Shown: positions 22,574-31,232, counted from the first letter of the stretch. The stretch: 59,614 nt of DNA from Candidatus Dormiibacter spiritus (GCA_003244185.1 QHBT01000028.1:1-59614); one strand, 5' to 3'. Notes: generated by a model not told the origin, from the letters alone. Numbers and translations: made by a program.

Positions 22574-23752
22574 TTAGAGCCGTAGGCCGCGCAGATCGAA
22601 GGCGACTTTGGCCGTCGAGCGGCGGCCCGCCTGGACGGCGTAGGCGATGGCGTCGCGGTACTCGCTCAGCTGGAACAGGGGCCCTGTCAGCTGCTCCAGA
22701 CCAAGCTCCGGCGCGGCAGCCAAGGCCATGTCGAACGTGCGCGCGCCGGTCGCCTCGGTGCCGTAGGCGTAGGCACCCATCACCGTCAGCTCGCGCTGCC
22801 AGATCGGTCCCCAATCCACGCTCTCCCGCCCAGGCATGCCGACGGCCACCACCTTCCCCCCGGCCCGCGTGTAGCGGAAGGCGTCATCCAGACCGGCGGC
22901 CGTGCCCGTGCACTCGAAGGTAAGGTCGGCGCCGCCCAGGAGCAGCGAGAGGTTGGGACCGTCCAGCCGGCGGGCCTCGGTGGCGAAGCGGATCCGCTGG
23001 AACACCTCGTCCGGCCGGATCACCTGGTCGGCACCCAGGCGCAGAGCCTGCTGGCGCTGGAACGGATGCTTGGCCACTGCGATCAGCCGGCGCGGCGGGC
23101 AGAAGAGCTTGATCGCCGCGAGGGTGAGCAGCCCGATGGTGCCGGTGCCCTGGACCACCACCACGTCCTCAGCGCCCGCGGCGCCGCGCAAAGCGGCGTG
23201 CACCGAACAAGCGAACGGCTCGATCAGGACGGCCGCTTCGTCGCTCAGCGCTGGCGGCACCTCATGCAGCTGGCTCTCGTGCGCTATGAGCACCTCGCCC
23301 CAGCCGCCCCCGGTGGAGCAGCAGTAGCCGGTCTGCAGGCCCACCGCCAGATCCCCCTCGTCGACGCGCTGGCAGAGACCGGGGCGGCCCTCAACACAGC
23401 GAGCGCAGAGCGGGCTCAAGCCGCGGACCTCGCAGCCAAGCGCCGGCTCCACCACCACGCGGGCGCCGTCGCCCGCCAAGATGCCTACCACCTCATGCCC
23501 TGGCACGAAGGGATAGCTGGTCAAGGGATCGAGATAGAGCGAGGCATGACCAGTGATGGCCGCGGTGTCCGAGCCGCAAATGCCAGCCAGCGACGGCAGC
23601 ACGCGACGCCAGCTGCCGTTCGGTGGCTCAGGCTCCTGCACGTCGCCCAGGTGCAGCAGCGAGAAGTCGCCGGTCGCCACGCCGGCGCGGCCGCCGGTGG
23701 CCCTGACCAGCGCGTACCGCGGCAGTGAGCGCACGTACTGCAGGGCCAGCAT
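22574..23752 (-). CDS. Zinc-dependent alcohol dehydrogenase (MDR superfamily)
   Basis: 392 residues from ATG 23752. Catalytic zinc ligands are in AGICGSDTAAITGHAS and the FVPGHEVVGIL segment (Cys, His-Glu). Several cysteines from CEVRGLSPLCARCVEGRPGLC supply the structural zinc. The NAD(P) Rossmann motif is VVVQGTGTIGLLTLAAI. It resembles threonine/sorbitol dehydrogenase-type enzymes that oxidise secondary alcohols. The gene starts 26 nt after the FAR-HAD stop. It probably interconverts an alcohol and carbonyl made or used by its neighbours; which one is unknown. Confidence 0.85.
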   Translation of the reverse strand: MLALQYVRSLPRYALVRATGGRAGVATGDFSLLHLGDVQEPEPPNGSWRRVLPSLAGICGSDTAAITGHASLYLDPLTSYPFVPGHEVVGILAGDGARVVVEPALGCEVRGLSPLCARCVEGRPGLCQRVDEGDLAVGLQTGYCCSTGGGWGEVLIAHESQLHEVPPALSDEAAVLIEPFACSVHAALRGAAGAEDVVVVQGTGTIGLLTLAAIKLFCPPRRLIAVAKHPFQRQQALRLGADQVIRPDEVFQRIRFATEARRLDGPNLSLLLGGADLTFECTGTAAGLDDAFRYTRAGGKVVAVGMPGRESVDWGPIWQRELTVMGAYAYGTEATGARTFDMALAAAPELGLEQLTGPLFQLSEYRDAIAYAVQAGRRSTAKVAFDLRGLRL

Positions 23753-23777
23753 CGAGCCTAACCAACCACCGCCAGGG

Positions 23778-26138
23778 TCATCGCCGCGCCGCCTCTCTGT
23801 ACGTCGCTGAGCGAGGGTCTGGCATCGGCAGCCGCCAGTTGCCAGGCGCCATCTTCCAACGCTCGACTCGCCAGCCGCGCTGGTCGGCGTGCTGGGAAAG
23901 CCGGGCGTCCGGATTGATGACAACCGGCGTGCCGACCAGCTCCAGCATCGGCAGGTCGGAGATGGCATCGGCGTAGGCGAAGCTCTCGGCCAGGTTGACG
24001 GCATGCCGGCCCGCGTACTCCTGGAGAAGGCTGGCCCGGGCCTCGCCCACTGAGGGCGGAGACCGAAGATCGCCTGTGAAGAGGCCGTCCTTCTGCAGTA
24101 GATGTGCGCAGTCGAGGTCGACACCCAGCAGCTCTGCCAGCGGCTCTACGACGACATCGACGGCGCCGGTGAGCAGGAGAACGCGATGGCCCGCCTCCTT
24201 GTGACGCCGGATGCGGCGCATGCCCTCCGGATAGATGCGGCGCAGGGTGACAGCCTGCAGCGCCTCGCGGCCGAGCAGCCGCATCTCCTCCGCCTCGAGC
24301 CCCTCGTACTCGCGATAAAACGAACGCTGGAACTCCGCCCGCGAGCGCCGCTCGAGGTAGAGCCAGCGCGGGCTCTGAGCGGCCATCTGAGCCAGGAAAC
24401 GGGGCCACTCGGAGAGCGGCTGGTCCTTGAGGCGCATCCAGAAGAAGTACTCGACGACGTTGGTTTCGATGAGGGTTCCGTCGACGTCGAAGACCGCCAT
24501 CACGTCGGTCCGGCCGGCGCGGCGCTGCAGCGTGTTGAGGGCTGTGCTCGTCTCCGGCTTCGGCGCCGTGCTGCCGCTCGGGCCTGGTCCCTGCCGCGGT
24601 CCTGTGTCCGCGCGGGCCATCCGGATCACAGTCGGCAGGTGCACCTCCTGGAAGTAGTGATGCCAGCTGAAGGTCGCCGGATCGAATGGGAAGGTGGCTC
24701 GCTCGGAGGGGGGCAGGCGCTCCCAGAGCGAGATCAGGTTGTGCGTGTCGTAGATGCAGTCCACCTCTGTATAGACGCCATAGAGGTCGGCCAGGTTGAG
24801 TGAGCGCTCGAGCTTCGCCTGCTGTTCGGTGAGGTCGTCCGACCAGTGGGTCGACCTGGCCCCCAAGGGTAGGCGCTCAACCAGCTGCTGCGCCGCCCCG
24901 ACCGCCCGCAGGGCGAGCTTGCCCTTGGCGGTCAGCTCGCCGCGCGAGGGGAAGGTCCAAGTGGGCGTGCCGATCGCCTGCCCCCAGCGATCGCGCAGCG
25001 GATGTTTCCCGAAGAACTCACCCGATTGCTCATACATGTCCCGGAGCCGGAGCGGATTGCGGCTGCCGGAGGCCGCGTGGTAAACCCGGTACTCGCCCGC
25101 GGGCGGCGGCGAGGCGGCCACCGCCAGCACGGCGTTCACCACATAGTCAGCGGGAATGATGTCGAGCAGCGAGTCGGGGAGCCCTGAGAAGTCTCGGAGC
25201 ACAGCACGGCCGAAGCCGAAGATGATGGGCTCCGCCATGCGGAAGCCCTCCAGCCAGCCCGGCTGCGGCTCAGCCAGAGCGCTCTCGATGATGCTGGGCC
25301 GCAGGATGCTGAGGGGGATCTCGCCTCGGAGCTCGGTCACCGCCCGCTCCGCCATGGCTTTGGTGAAGGCGTAGATGTCGGTGAAGCCGAGAGAGCGCGC
25401 GTGCACCCGCCCTCGCTCCACCAAGCGATCCTTGACCCACTTCTCACGCAATCGCTCGACCTGCCGGGCCTGGGCCGGGGTACCCGCCGGGCCCAGGCGG
25501 CTGCGGGCCTGCTTGCGCAGCTTCTCCAGCACCTCGGGTCGCCGGCTCTCCTCCTCCACCGCCGGCCGGAGCGTGGTCAGCACCGCCGCCTCATGGCGCC
25601 AGTTCAGGCCGGGATCATGCGGCAGCTCCTCTTTCACCAATCCGCGGAGCATGCCCCCCACATAGGCTGTCGAGACGTGGACCAGGTGCGGCTGGCTGCC
25701 AGTCTTGGTCAGCGTTTCGACCAGGCGCGCCGCGCCCAGGAGGTTGGTCTGCGCGGACAGATCAGCTGGGTTGTCGAATTCGACCGCGGCAGCAGAATGG
25801 ATCACTATCTGGCACTCCCGCAGCTTGTTCAGCGATTCATTGCTGAGCCCCAGGCCGTCGTGGCCGAGATCGATCTCGAGCACTGCCAGCTTCGCTGCCG
25901 TCAACCGCTCGAATTCGGCCTCGCCCAGCTCGGCTTTGAGGCGTCCAAACGCCGGGCTCGAGAGAACCTCCCGCTGCAGCCGTTGAGCCGCCGGGCGGCG
26001 GGCTGAGGAACGGATGGCGAGATAGATCCGGCCGACGTCGGGCACCGAGCGCAGCAGCTTCTCCACTATGGACTTGCCCAGGAACCCGGTTGAGCCGGTG
26101 ACCAGCAGCGTCTTGCCAGCCAGGGCCTCGGTGATCAC
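23778..26138 (-). CDS. Fatty acyl-CoA reductase fused to HAD-IB phosphatase
   Basis: 786 residues, two enzymes in one chain. Residues 1 to about 500 form a thioester-reductase/FAR domain: TLLVTGSTGFLGKSIVEKLL (NADP-binding), VHVSTAYVGG and YAFTKAMAE (YxxxK near residue 255). A Pro/Ser-rich linker (about 505-540) follows. Residues about 545-770 are a HAD-IB phosphatase: FDVDGTLIETN (nucleophile DxD), LLLTGAVD (motif II) and YADAISDLPMLEL (motif III). FAR domains reduce fatty acyl-CoA or ACP to aldehyde or alcohol; HAD-IB domains occur fused or adjacent to acyltransferases. All catalytic motifs are intact. The start is GTG 26138. Confidence 0.88.
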   Translation of the reverse strand: MITEALAGKTLLVTGSTGFLGKSIVEKLLRSVPDVGRIYLAIRSSARRPAAQRLQREVLSSPAFGRLKAELGEAEFERLTAAKLAVLEIDLGHDGLGLSNESLNKLRECQIVIHSAAAVEFDNPADLSAQTNLLGAARLVETLTKTGSQPHLVHVSTAYVGGMLRGLVKEELPHDPGLNWRHEAAVLTTLRPAVEEESRRPEVLEKLRKQARSRLGPAGTPAQARQVERLREKWVKDRLVERGRVHARSLGFTDIYAFTKAMAERAVTELRGEIPLSILRPSIIESALAEPQPGWLEGFRMAEPIIFGFGRAVLRDFSGLPDSLLDIIPADYVVNAVLAVAASPPPAGEYRVYHAASGSRNPLRLRDMYEQSGEFFGKHPLRDRWGQAIGTPTWTFPSRGELTAKGKLALRAVGAAQQLVERLPLGARSTHWSDDLTEQQAKLERSLNLADLYGVYTEVDCIYDTHNLISLWERLPPSERATFPFDPATFSWHHYFQEVHLPTVIRMARADTGPRQGPGPSGSTAPKPETSTALNTLQRRAGRTDVMAVFDVDGTLIETNVVEYFFWMRLKDQPLSEWPRFLAQMAAQSPRWLYLERRSRAEFQRSFYREYEGLEAEEMRLLGREALQAVTLRRIYPEGMRRIRRHKEAGHRVLLLTGAVDVVVEPLAELLGVDLDCAHLLQKDGLFTGDLRSPPSVGEARASLLQEYAGRHAVNLAESFAYADAISDLPMLELVGTPVVINPDARLSQHADQRGWRVERWKMAPGNWRLPMPDPRSATYREAARR

Positions 26139-26166
26139 GAGGTCGGTGAACGCTGCCAGGGCCGGT

Positions 26167-26274
26167 TTAGCGGCGCCGCTTCAGGCGATCGCGATTCTGA
26201 AACAGGCCGACGATGGCAGCGAAGCTCAGAGCCACGTAGAGAAAGCCGATGACGAACAGGCCTGTCTCAAGCAT
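26167..26274 (-). CDS. 35-residue single-helix membrane peptide
   Basis: A short frame from ATG 26274 encodes MLETG, then one hydrophobic helix (LFVIGFLYVALSFAAIVGLF) and a basic tail (RDRLKRRR), a classic positive-inside membrane microprotein. TACGAT lies 9 nt before the ATG, matching the start signals used here. The stop precedes the FAR-HAD start by 28 nt, so it would be the first gene of that operon. Function is unknown; it may anchor or regulate the reductase. Confidence 0.5.
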   Translation of the reverse strand: MLETGLFVIGFLYVALSFAAIVGLFQNRDRLKRRR

Positions 26275-26283
26275 CTGGCAAGC

Positions 26284-26289
26284 ATCGTA
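26284..26289 (-). promoter_or_regulatory. -10 element (TACGAT) for the FAR-HAD/ADH/LarA/PlsC operon
   Basis: TACGAT ends 9 nt before ATG 26274 on the minus strand. Confidence 0.4.
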
Positions 26290-26361
26290 GCGGAGCTGGT
26301 GGACTTTGGCAGTCGGACGCGGAGCCTGCCGCTTGATCGAAGACCGGCGATTACCGTCCAC

Positions 26362-26367
26362 TAACAT
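26362..26367 (+). promoter_or_regulatory. -10 element (TAACAT) for the MDR oxidoreductase gene, leaderless type
   Basis: TAACAT ends 6 nt before GTG 26374; no Shine-Dalgarno sequence. Confidence 0.55.
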
Positions 26368-26373
26368 GGCCGG

Positions 26374-27399
26374 GTGCAATTCAGGAGCGAGGGGCGCGCC
26401 GCCGTGTACCAAGAGCCTTCGGGCCCCGGCGGGGTGCGAATCGAAGAGCGCCCGCGGACAGGCGTTGAGCCGGGCTCGGTGGCAATCGAGCTCAAAGCCG
26501 CATCGCTGAACCACCTGGATCTCTGGCTCGCCAGCGGCGCCCAGCGAATCGATCCCCCGCGTGTCATCGGCGCCGACGGCGCCGGTGTTGTGGCTGACTC
26601 CACCGATCCTCGCTGGAAGTCCGGCGACGAGGTGGTCGTCTACCCTGTGGCCTGCTGCTGGGAGTGTGAGTGGTGCCGCTCCGGCGAGCAGGTGAAGTGC
26701 GAGCGCTTCGGAATCCTCGGCGAACATGTGGACGGCACTGCCTGCGAGCTGCTGCACGTCCCCGCCCAGAACGTCTACGAGAAGCCTGCCCGGCTTGACT
26801 GGCACCAGGCAGCCGCCTTTCCGCTCACCTTCCTGACCGCCTGGCGGATGCTCGTCACTCGAGCCCGCCTGCAACGCGGCGAGACCATGCTCGTCGTCGG
26901 CGCCGGAGCCGGCGTCGCCGCGGCGGCGATCGTCATCGGCAGGCACCTGGGAGCTCGGGTGTTGGCGACCAGCCGCAGCCCCGCGAAGCGAGCTAAGGCG
27001 GAGGGGCTGGGCGCCGAGGCAACGTTCGAGTCCGCGGACTTTGCAAAACCCTTACGTCAGTTCTGCGGCGGTGTTGACGTCGTCTTCGAGCACGTGGGCC
27101 CGGCCACATTTGACGAGTCGATCAAGTCGCTCCGCAAGGGCGGCCGGCTGGTGTTCTGTGGCTCCACCTCGGGGCCCAAAGCCGAGCTGAATCTGCCCCG
27201 CATCTTCTTCAACCACCTGGACCTGCTGGGGTCGACCATGGGCAACGCCGGCGAGTTCGAGCAGGTCCTGAGGGCTTTCGATCGGGGAATGCGGCCTCTG
27301 GTCGATTCCAGCTTCCCGCTGGTTCAGGTCAGCCAGGCGCTGCGCTATCTGGAGGGCGGCGAGCAGTTCGGCAAGGTCGTCCTCGATCTGAACGCTTGA
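26374..27399 (+). CDS. Zinc-binding alcohol dehydrogenase/quinone oxidoreductase-like protein
   Basis: 341 residues of the MDR superfamily. LNHLDLWLASG takes the place of the catalytic-zinc Cys region, so that zinc site is absent as in quinone oxidoreductases and crotonyl-CoA-type reductases. The structural zinc loop CCWECEWCRSGEQVKC is present. The nucleotide motif is MLVVGAGAGVAAAAIVIG. Likely NADPH-dependent reduction of an enone or quinone; the substrate cannot be told. It is transcribed alone, divergently from the FAR-HAD operon, with its own leaderless-type promoter. Confidence 0.8.
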   Translation: MQFRSEGRAAVYQEPSGPGGVRIEERPRTGVEPGSVAIELKAASLNHLDLWLASGAQRIDPPRVIGADGAGVVADSTDPRWKSGDEVVVYPVACCWECEWCRSGEQVKCERFGILGEHVDGTACELLHVPAQNVYEKPARLDWHQAAAFPLTFLTAWRMLVTRARLQRGETMLVVGAGAGVAAAAIVIGRHLGARVLATSRSPAKRAKAEGLGAEATFESADFAKPLRQFCGGVDVVFEHVGPATFDESIKSLRKGGRLVFCGSTSGPKAELNLPRIFFNHLDLLGSTMGNAGEFEQVLRAFDRGMRPLVDSSFPLVQVSQALRYLEGGEQFGKVVLDLNA

Positions 27400-27410
27400 C
27401 CAGCAGACCG

Positions 27411-27899
27411 TCAGGCGGTGGGCGACGAGCTGCCTTCCAGCTGCGCCACATGCTCCTCCAGGTGCCCAACCAGGGTTTGCTCCAGCTGGTCGCCCAGGGT
27501 TGACTCCCGCACCCCCTCCCTGCCTCGCCGCAGGGCGACACGGTTGAGGTCGCTCTCGCTCAGGTCGTCGAGCAGGGCGACGAGGCCGGCTGTGCCGCTC
27601 CTGGCCGCGTGCAGCAGCTCGGCCTCGTCGGCCTCCGCCGCGGAGGCGATCGCCGCTTCGCGCCGGACGTAGCCGTCCTCGTCGCGACCCACCTCGCTCG
27701 CGCCCTCCAGGAGCCTGCGCATCTCCCCCGTCCAGAAGGGCAGCATCTCGCCCACGTGGCCGAGGACGTTGAACCTGTCCCAGCGTTCGCCGGTCGCAGG
27801 ATCGGGCGCCCCTGGCTCGCCCGGACCCCGCGGCTGGAGCTCATCCAGCCGGCGAGCACAATCGGCCGCCCGGCGGCGGAGGTCTTGCAGATTGCTCAT
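27411..27899 (-). CDS. DinB/maleylpyruvate-isomerase-like four-helix protein
   Basis: 162 residues, all helical. RFNVLGHVGEMLPFWTGEM and the C-terminal VGHLEEHVAQLEG place His residues as in the metal site of DinB-superfamily bundles. Relatives include thiol-dependent transferases using mycothiol or bacillithiol. The ATG overlaps the upp stop by 4 bp, so it is coupled to uracil salvage, but no functional link is obvious. Confidence 0.65.
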   Translation of the reverse strand: MSNLQDLRRRAADCARRLDELQPRGPGEPGAPDPATGERWDRFNVLGHVGEMLPFWTGEMRRLLEGASEVGRDEDGYVRREAAIASAAEADEAELLHAARSGTAGLVALLDDLSESDLNRVALRRGREGVRESTLGDQLEQTLVGHLEEHVAQLEGSSSPTA

Positions 27900-28516
27900 T
27901 GCGTACCGAACAGCCTATCGCCGAAGTCGCCCAGGCCTGGCACTATGTACGCCTTGTCATTGAGACCCTCATCCAGCGCAGCGGTGTAGATGTCGACGTC
28001 CGGATGCTGGCGCAGGAGCGCCTGGACGCCCTCTGGGGCGGCCACCACGCAGATCATGCGGGTGCCCTCGCCGCCTGCAGCCTTGATCAGCTCGACGGCC
28101 TGAGCGGCCGAGCCGCCGGTGGCCAGCATGGGGTCCAGCAGCAGTGGCGTCTTACCGCCGAGCGACGGCAGCTTGTTGTAATAGATGCGAGCGAGCGCCG
28201 TCTTCTCATCCCGCTCCAGTCCGATGTAACCCACGCTAACGCGCGAGAACAGTTCCAGTACTGGCGAGAGGATGCCGAGCCCCGCCCGCAGCACAGGGAT
28301 GGCAACCAGCTCGTGGTCGATGCGGGCGGCAGCGGTCTCTGCCAGCGGCGTGCGGACAGTGATCGGGCTGGTCGTCAGGTCGGCAGTGGCCTCGTAAGCC
28401 AGGAGCGTGATGACCTTTCGAGCCAGGACGCGGAACTCATCCGACCGCGTGTCCACCGCCCGCAGCCCAGCCAAGCAGTCCATGACCAGCGGATGCCGGC
28501 TGACGTGCAGGCTCAA
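27896..28516 (-). CDS. upp: Uracil phosphoribosyltransferase
   Basis: 206 residues, the standard length. The PRPP-binding loop is LLLDPMLATGGSAAQAVELI, and the C-terminal uracil-binding segment is YIVPGLGDFGDRLFGT. VPVLRAGLGILSPVLELF is also diagnostic. It converts uracil and PRPP to UMP. The start is TTG 28516. An inverted repeat TTCAAA-N6-TTTGAA sits directly upstream (28517-28534) and may affect expression. DinB-like gene follows with a 4-bp overlap. Confidence 0.95.
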   Translation of the reverse strand: MSLHVSRHPLVMDCLAGLRAVDTRSDEFRVLARKVITLLAYEATADLTTSPITVRTPLAETAAARIDHELVAIPVLRAGLGILSPVLELFSRVSVGYIGLERDEKTALARIYYNKLPSLGGKTPLLLDPMLATGGSAAQAVELIKAAGGEGTRMICVVAAPEGVQALLRQHPDVDIYTAALDEGLNDKAYIVPGLGDFGDRLFGTQ

Positions 28517-28534
28517 TTCAAAGCTGCTTTTGAA
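28517..28534. repeat. Inverted repeat before upp
   Basis: TTCAAA, GCTGCT, TTTGAA directly upstream of the upp start, in the 74-bp gap after the XpaC-like gene. It is a candidate operator or terminator; no other feature is seen in the gap. Confidence 0.3.
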
Positions 28535-28590
28535 AAACCGTTTGGCAGTCCAGCTACGCCTTGGGCGGGCTGGAGCCCGTGCTGGTCAAG

Positions 28591-29136
28591 CTATTCCCCT
28601 GAAACACCGCTGGGGCGGCCGACGTCGCTGAAGCGTTCCTCCAGGAACCTGCCATTGGCCAGGAGGCGATCGACATCGTTTCGCTGGGCCGCATGAGCCA
28701 GCTCATCCAGCTTGCGGTCGAGCAGATCGAGCTGCTCCCAGAGCACGTGGAGGCCCGTCTTGCCATCAGGCCGCACCGGCCAGTTGGCATATCCAGGCGG
28801 CAGTGCGAAGTACGCCTTGAGCGTGCTGGGAAGGTAATCAGTGGCAGTCGCGCCGATCAGATGGTGTTCCTGCGAGCCGGGCGGAAAGCGGTCGGCGTAG
28901 CGGCTCAACATCCACTGCACCTTGCGCCGGATGGTGTCCACTTTCAGCTGATAAGGCACCGGCAGGCGGCCGGAGGCGAGATCCGACGAGTGGGCCACCG
29001 CCTGGCCGGCCGCCGCCCACTCCTGGCGCTGCTTCTCTTCATAGGGATCCGGCTCCCGCTGACGTTTTCGACGGGGGGCCAGCACGCCCGCGGCGCCTGC
29101 CACGATCAGGGCGAAGAGCAGGATCTCCAGCCCCAT
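28591..29136 (-). CDS. XpaC-like membrane-anchored protein
   Basis: 181 residues. One N-terminal membrane helix (LEILLFALIVAGAAGVLAP) is followed by a basic stretch and a helical soluble domain containing DTIRRKVQWMLSRY and ATATDYLPSTLKAYFALP. This order and the partner gene resemble XpaC-type proteins, which occur beside TelA in many Gram-positives. The exact biochemical role is unknown. It begins 6 nt after the telA stop and is the last gene of the DtxR-TelA operon. Confidence 0.65.
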   Translation of the reverse strand: MGLEILLFALIVAGAAGVLAPRRKRQREPDPYEEKQRQEWAAAGQAVAHSSDLASGRLPVPYQLKVDTIRRKVQWMLSRYADRFPPGSQEHHLIGATATDYLPSTLKAYFALPPGYANWPVRPDGKTGLHVLWEQLDLLDRKLDELAHAAQRNDVDRLLANGRFLEERFSDVGRPSGVSGE

Positions 29137-29142
29137 CGCCGG

Positions 29143-30393
29143 CTACCCGGCCTTGTGGGCGGGGAGGATCAGCTCCCCCGCCCCGGCGGCGATCTGCTGC
29201 CCCGAATCCGCCTGATGCGCCTTGTCGATGTAGACCTGAGCCCTGGCCACCTCGCCCGACAGGGCATCGATGGTCTTCTTCATGTTGTCCAGCGCCGCCA
29301 CCTTGTAAGTGTCGATCATGTCGATGGTGGCGTAGACATTGTTGAACGCCGCCTGCAGCTTCTCGACGCTCACAGTAGCGCTCGCCGCCTGGCTCTGGAT
29401 CTCGCCTGTCTGCTCGCGAAGCATCACCGAGGTCGACTCGATAAGGTTGCCAGTGGTCTCGTTCAGCGCAGTGATCTGGTTCAACACCAGACGCTGGTTG
29501 TTCAGCGCCAGGGCCGTCATCACGGCAGTGCGCAGGGCGGAGACCGTGGTGGTGGTCGCGCGATCGACGCCCTTGATCAACTCCTGGTTGTTCTTGCGGA
29601 CCAAATCAAGGGCGAGATAGCCCTGCACGGTGACCGCCAGCTGCGTGAGCAGGTCCTGGCGCTTCTGCCGCACGTAGAACAGCACGTTCTCCTGCAAGGA
29701 TCGCGCGCGCTCGGGATCGCTGGCCTGGACCTGGCCGACCTTCGCTGTCAGCTGCTCATCGAGCTGCGAAGCCATGTAGGAGTACTGCTCCAGTCGACCC
29801 TTCATGGCCCAGAGATTCGCCTTCTCCTGCTCGATAGCGGCGTTGTCCCGCATCAGCTCGTCCTGGCCGCGGTAGAGCGCCTGGATGATGGCTTCGATGC
29901 TCCCCTGAGCCGACTGGTACTTGTGGAAGTAGTCGCGGAAGCGATTCCCGAAGGGAACCAGGCCGAACCTTCGCCGGGGGTTCTTCAGCCCCCGCGACGG
30001 ATCCAGATCCTCGACCTGGCGGCGGAGCGCCAGCAGGGCATTGGAGACCTGCGAGGTCTCACCGATCGGACCCTGGTTGAGCGCGTTGGTGGGCCGCTCC
30101 AGAAAGCGATTGGAGCTCTCGGCCGAGCGCCGGATCTCTTGGTTGCCCATCTGGCTCACCGACTGCACCTTGCGGGTGAAGTCGGGGGAGTTCGTCTCGA
30201 TTTGGGCGAGGGAGTCGACGAAGCTGCTCACCGCCCCGCTGATCTGCTGGGCCGTCTTAGGGTCGACGCGGATCGTGCCGGCGGCCTGGCTGGTGCTGAT
30301 GGGGCTGACTGCCTGCGGCGGCTCCAGCACCAACTCCCCGGCAGTGGCGGAGCCGGCGGGCGGGTTCGTGGAGTCGGTCTTGGGTTCCGTCAC
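29143..30393 (-). CDS. telA: TelA/toxic anion resistance family protein
   Basis: 416 residues with long coiled-coil character. Diagnostic stretches are GLVPFGNRFRDYFHKYQSAQ, LENVLFYVRQ-like LQENVLFYVRQKRQDLLTQ and VRKNNQELIKGVDRATTTT followed by ALRTAVMTALALNNQRLVL. The family is linked to tellurite and other envelope stress, though the mechanism is unresolved. Its ATG overlaps the DtxR-family stop by 4 bp. Pairing with a metal-type repressor and an XpaC-like protein suggests a metal or envelope stress response module. Confidence 0.88.
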   Translation of the reverse strand: MTEPKTDSTNPPAGSATAGELVLEPPQAVSPISTSQAAGTIRVDPKTAQQISGAVSSFVDSLAQIETNSPDFTRKVQSVSQMGNQEIRRSAESSNRFLERPTNALNQGPIGETSQVSNALLALRRQVEDLDPSRGLKNPRRRFGLVPFGNRFRDYFHKYQSAQGSIEAIIQALYRGQDELMRDNAAIEQEKANLWAMKGRLEQYSYMASQLDEQLTAKVGQVQASDPERARSLQENVLFYVRQKRQDLLTQLAVTVQGYLALDLVRKNNQELIKGVDRATTTTVSALRTAVMTALALNNQRLVLNQITALNETTGNLIESTSVMLREQTGEIQSQAASATVSVEKLQAAFNNVYATIDMIDTYKVAALDNMKKTIDALSGEVARAQVYIDKAHQADSGQQIAAGAGELILPAHKAG

Positions 30394-31232
30394 TGAGCGC
30401 TCACCAATTGATTGTTACCCCTTCCAGCTGGTTTCCTCACCTGCTCAACTCCTGGAGGCGGCCGGCGGGTCGCCGAGGCCTCCGGGCGCGTCCAGAGTTT
30501 GGCAGCTGTCTCGTGGCTGAGCACCACCTCCCGGTCCGCCAGCTTCAGCCGCAGCGTCAGGCCGACCGGATCCGCCTCCATCACGCTGAGCGCTGCCCCC
30601 GGCACCAGACGCCGGTCCCAGAGATAGCGCAGCAGGGTGGGGGCTTCTCGTTCGGCCACCTCGGAGATCCGGGTGACTACCGCCGTGCTGCCCTGGGGCA
30701 GGCTGGCCAGCCGCACCTCATCAGGGTTCAGCTCAGCGTGACCGGGGATGGGATTGCCGTGAGGACAGGTGAGCGGTCGGCCCAGATGGTCCCACAGCTT
30801 CTGCTCGACCGCCTCCGAGACAGCATGCTCCAAGCGGGCTGCCTCCTCATCGGCCTGCAGCCAGTTCAGACCCAGGGAATCAGTCAGCCAGCGTTCCATG
30901 ATCCGGTGGCGACGCACTACTGAAGCGGCGGCCTGGCGACCTTTGTCTGTCAGCACCACCTGCTTGCGACCATCCAAACGCACCATGCCATCCCTGACCA
31001 TCCGCCGGAGAGCGACAGTCACTGTGGGCCGGCTGACTCCCAGCCAGTCGGCCAAGCGGGCCGAGCGGACGCTCTCACCCTCGGCGTCGATGTAGTACAT
31101 CGCCTCCAAATAGCGGGAGATGACCTCGCTCGGGGCGGCGCCGGCGGCCTCCGCCGCGATTTCGGGGCGGCCCTTCGCGCCGTCCCCTCGCCCGCTAGCC
31201 GACGAGCCGGTCGAAGTCTTCCTCGTCGCCAC
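30390..31232 (-). CDS. DtxR/MntR-family metal-dependent repressor
   Basis: 280 residues from GTG 31232. The N-terminal winged helix is SEVISRYLEAMYYID, then SARLADWLGVSRPTVTVALRRMVRDGMV. The dimerisation/metal-binding domain contains RRHRIMERWLTDSLGLNW, DEEAARLEHAVS and CPHGNPIPG (Glu, His, Cys ligands). A FeoA/SH3-like C-terminal domain follows (about residues 175-250). About 35 residues precede the first helix, consistent with the overlap with the upstream gene. Such repressors bind Mn or Fe and DNA. Coupling to telA makes an unusual metal-sensing arrangement. Confidence 0.82.
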   Translation of the reverse strand: MATRKTSTGSSASGRGDGAKGRPEIAAEAAGAAPSEVISRYLEAMYYIDAEGESVRSARLADWLGVSRPTVTVALRRMVRDGMVRLDGRKQVVLTDKGRQAAASVVRRHRIMERWLTDSLGLNWLQADEEAARLEHAVSEAVEQKLWDHLGRPLTCPHGNPIPGHAELNPDEVRLASLPQGSTAVVTRISEVAEREAPTLLRYLWDRRLVPGAALSVMEADPVGLTLRLKLADREVVLSHETAAKLWTRPEASATRRPPPGVEQVRKPAGRGNNQLVSAQ

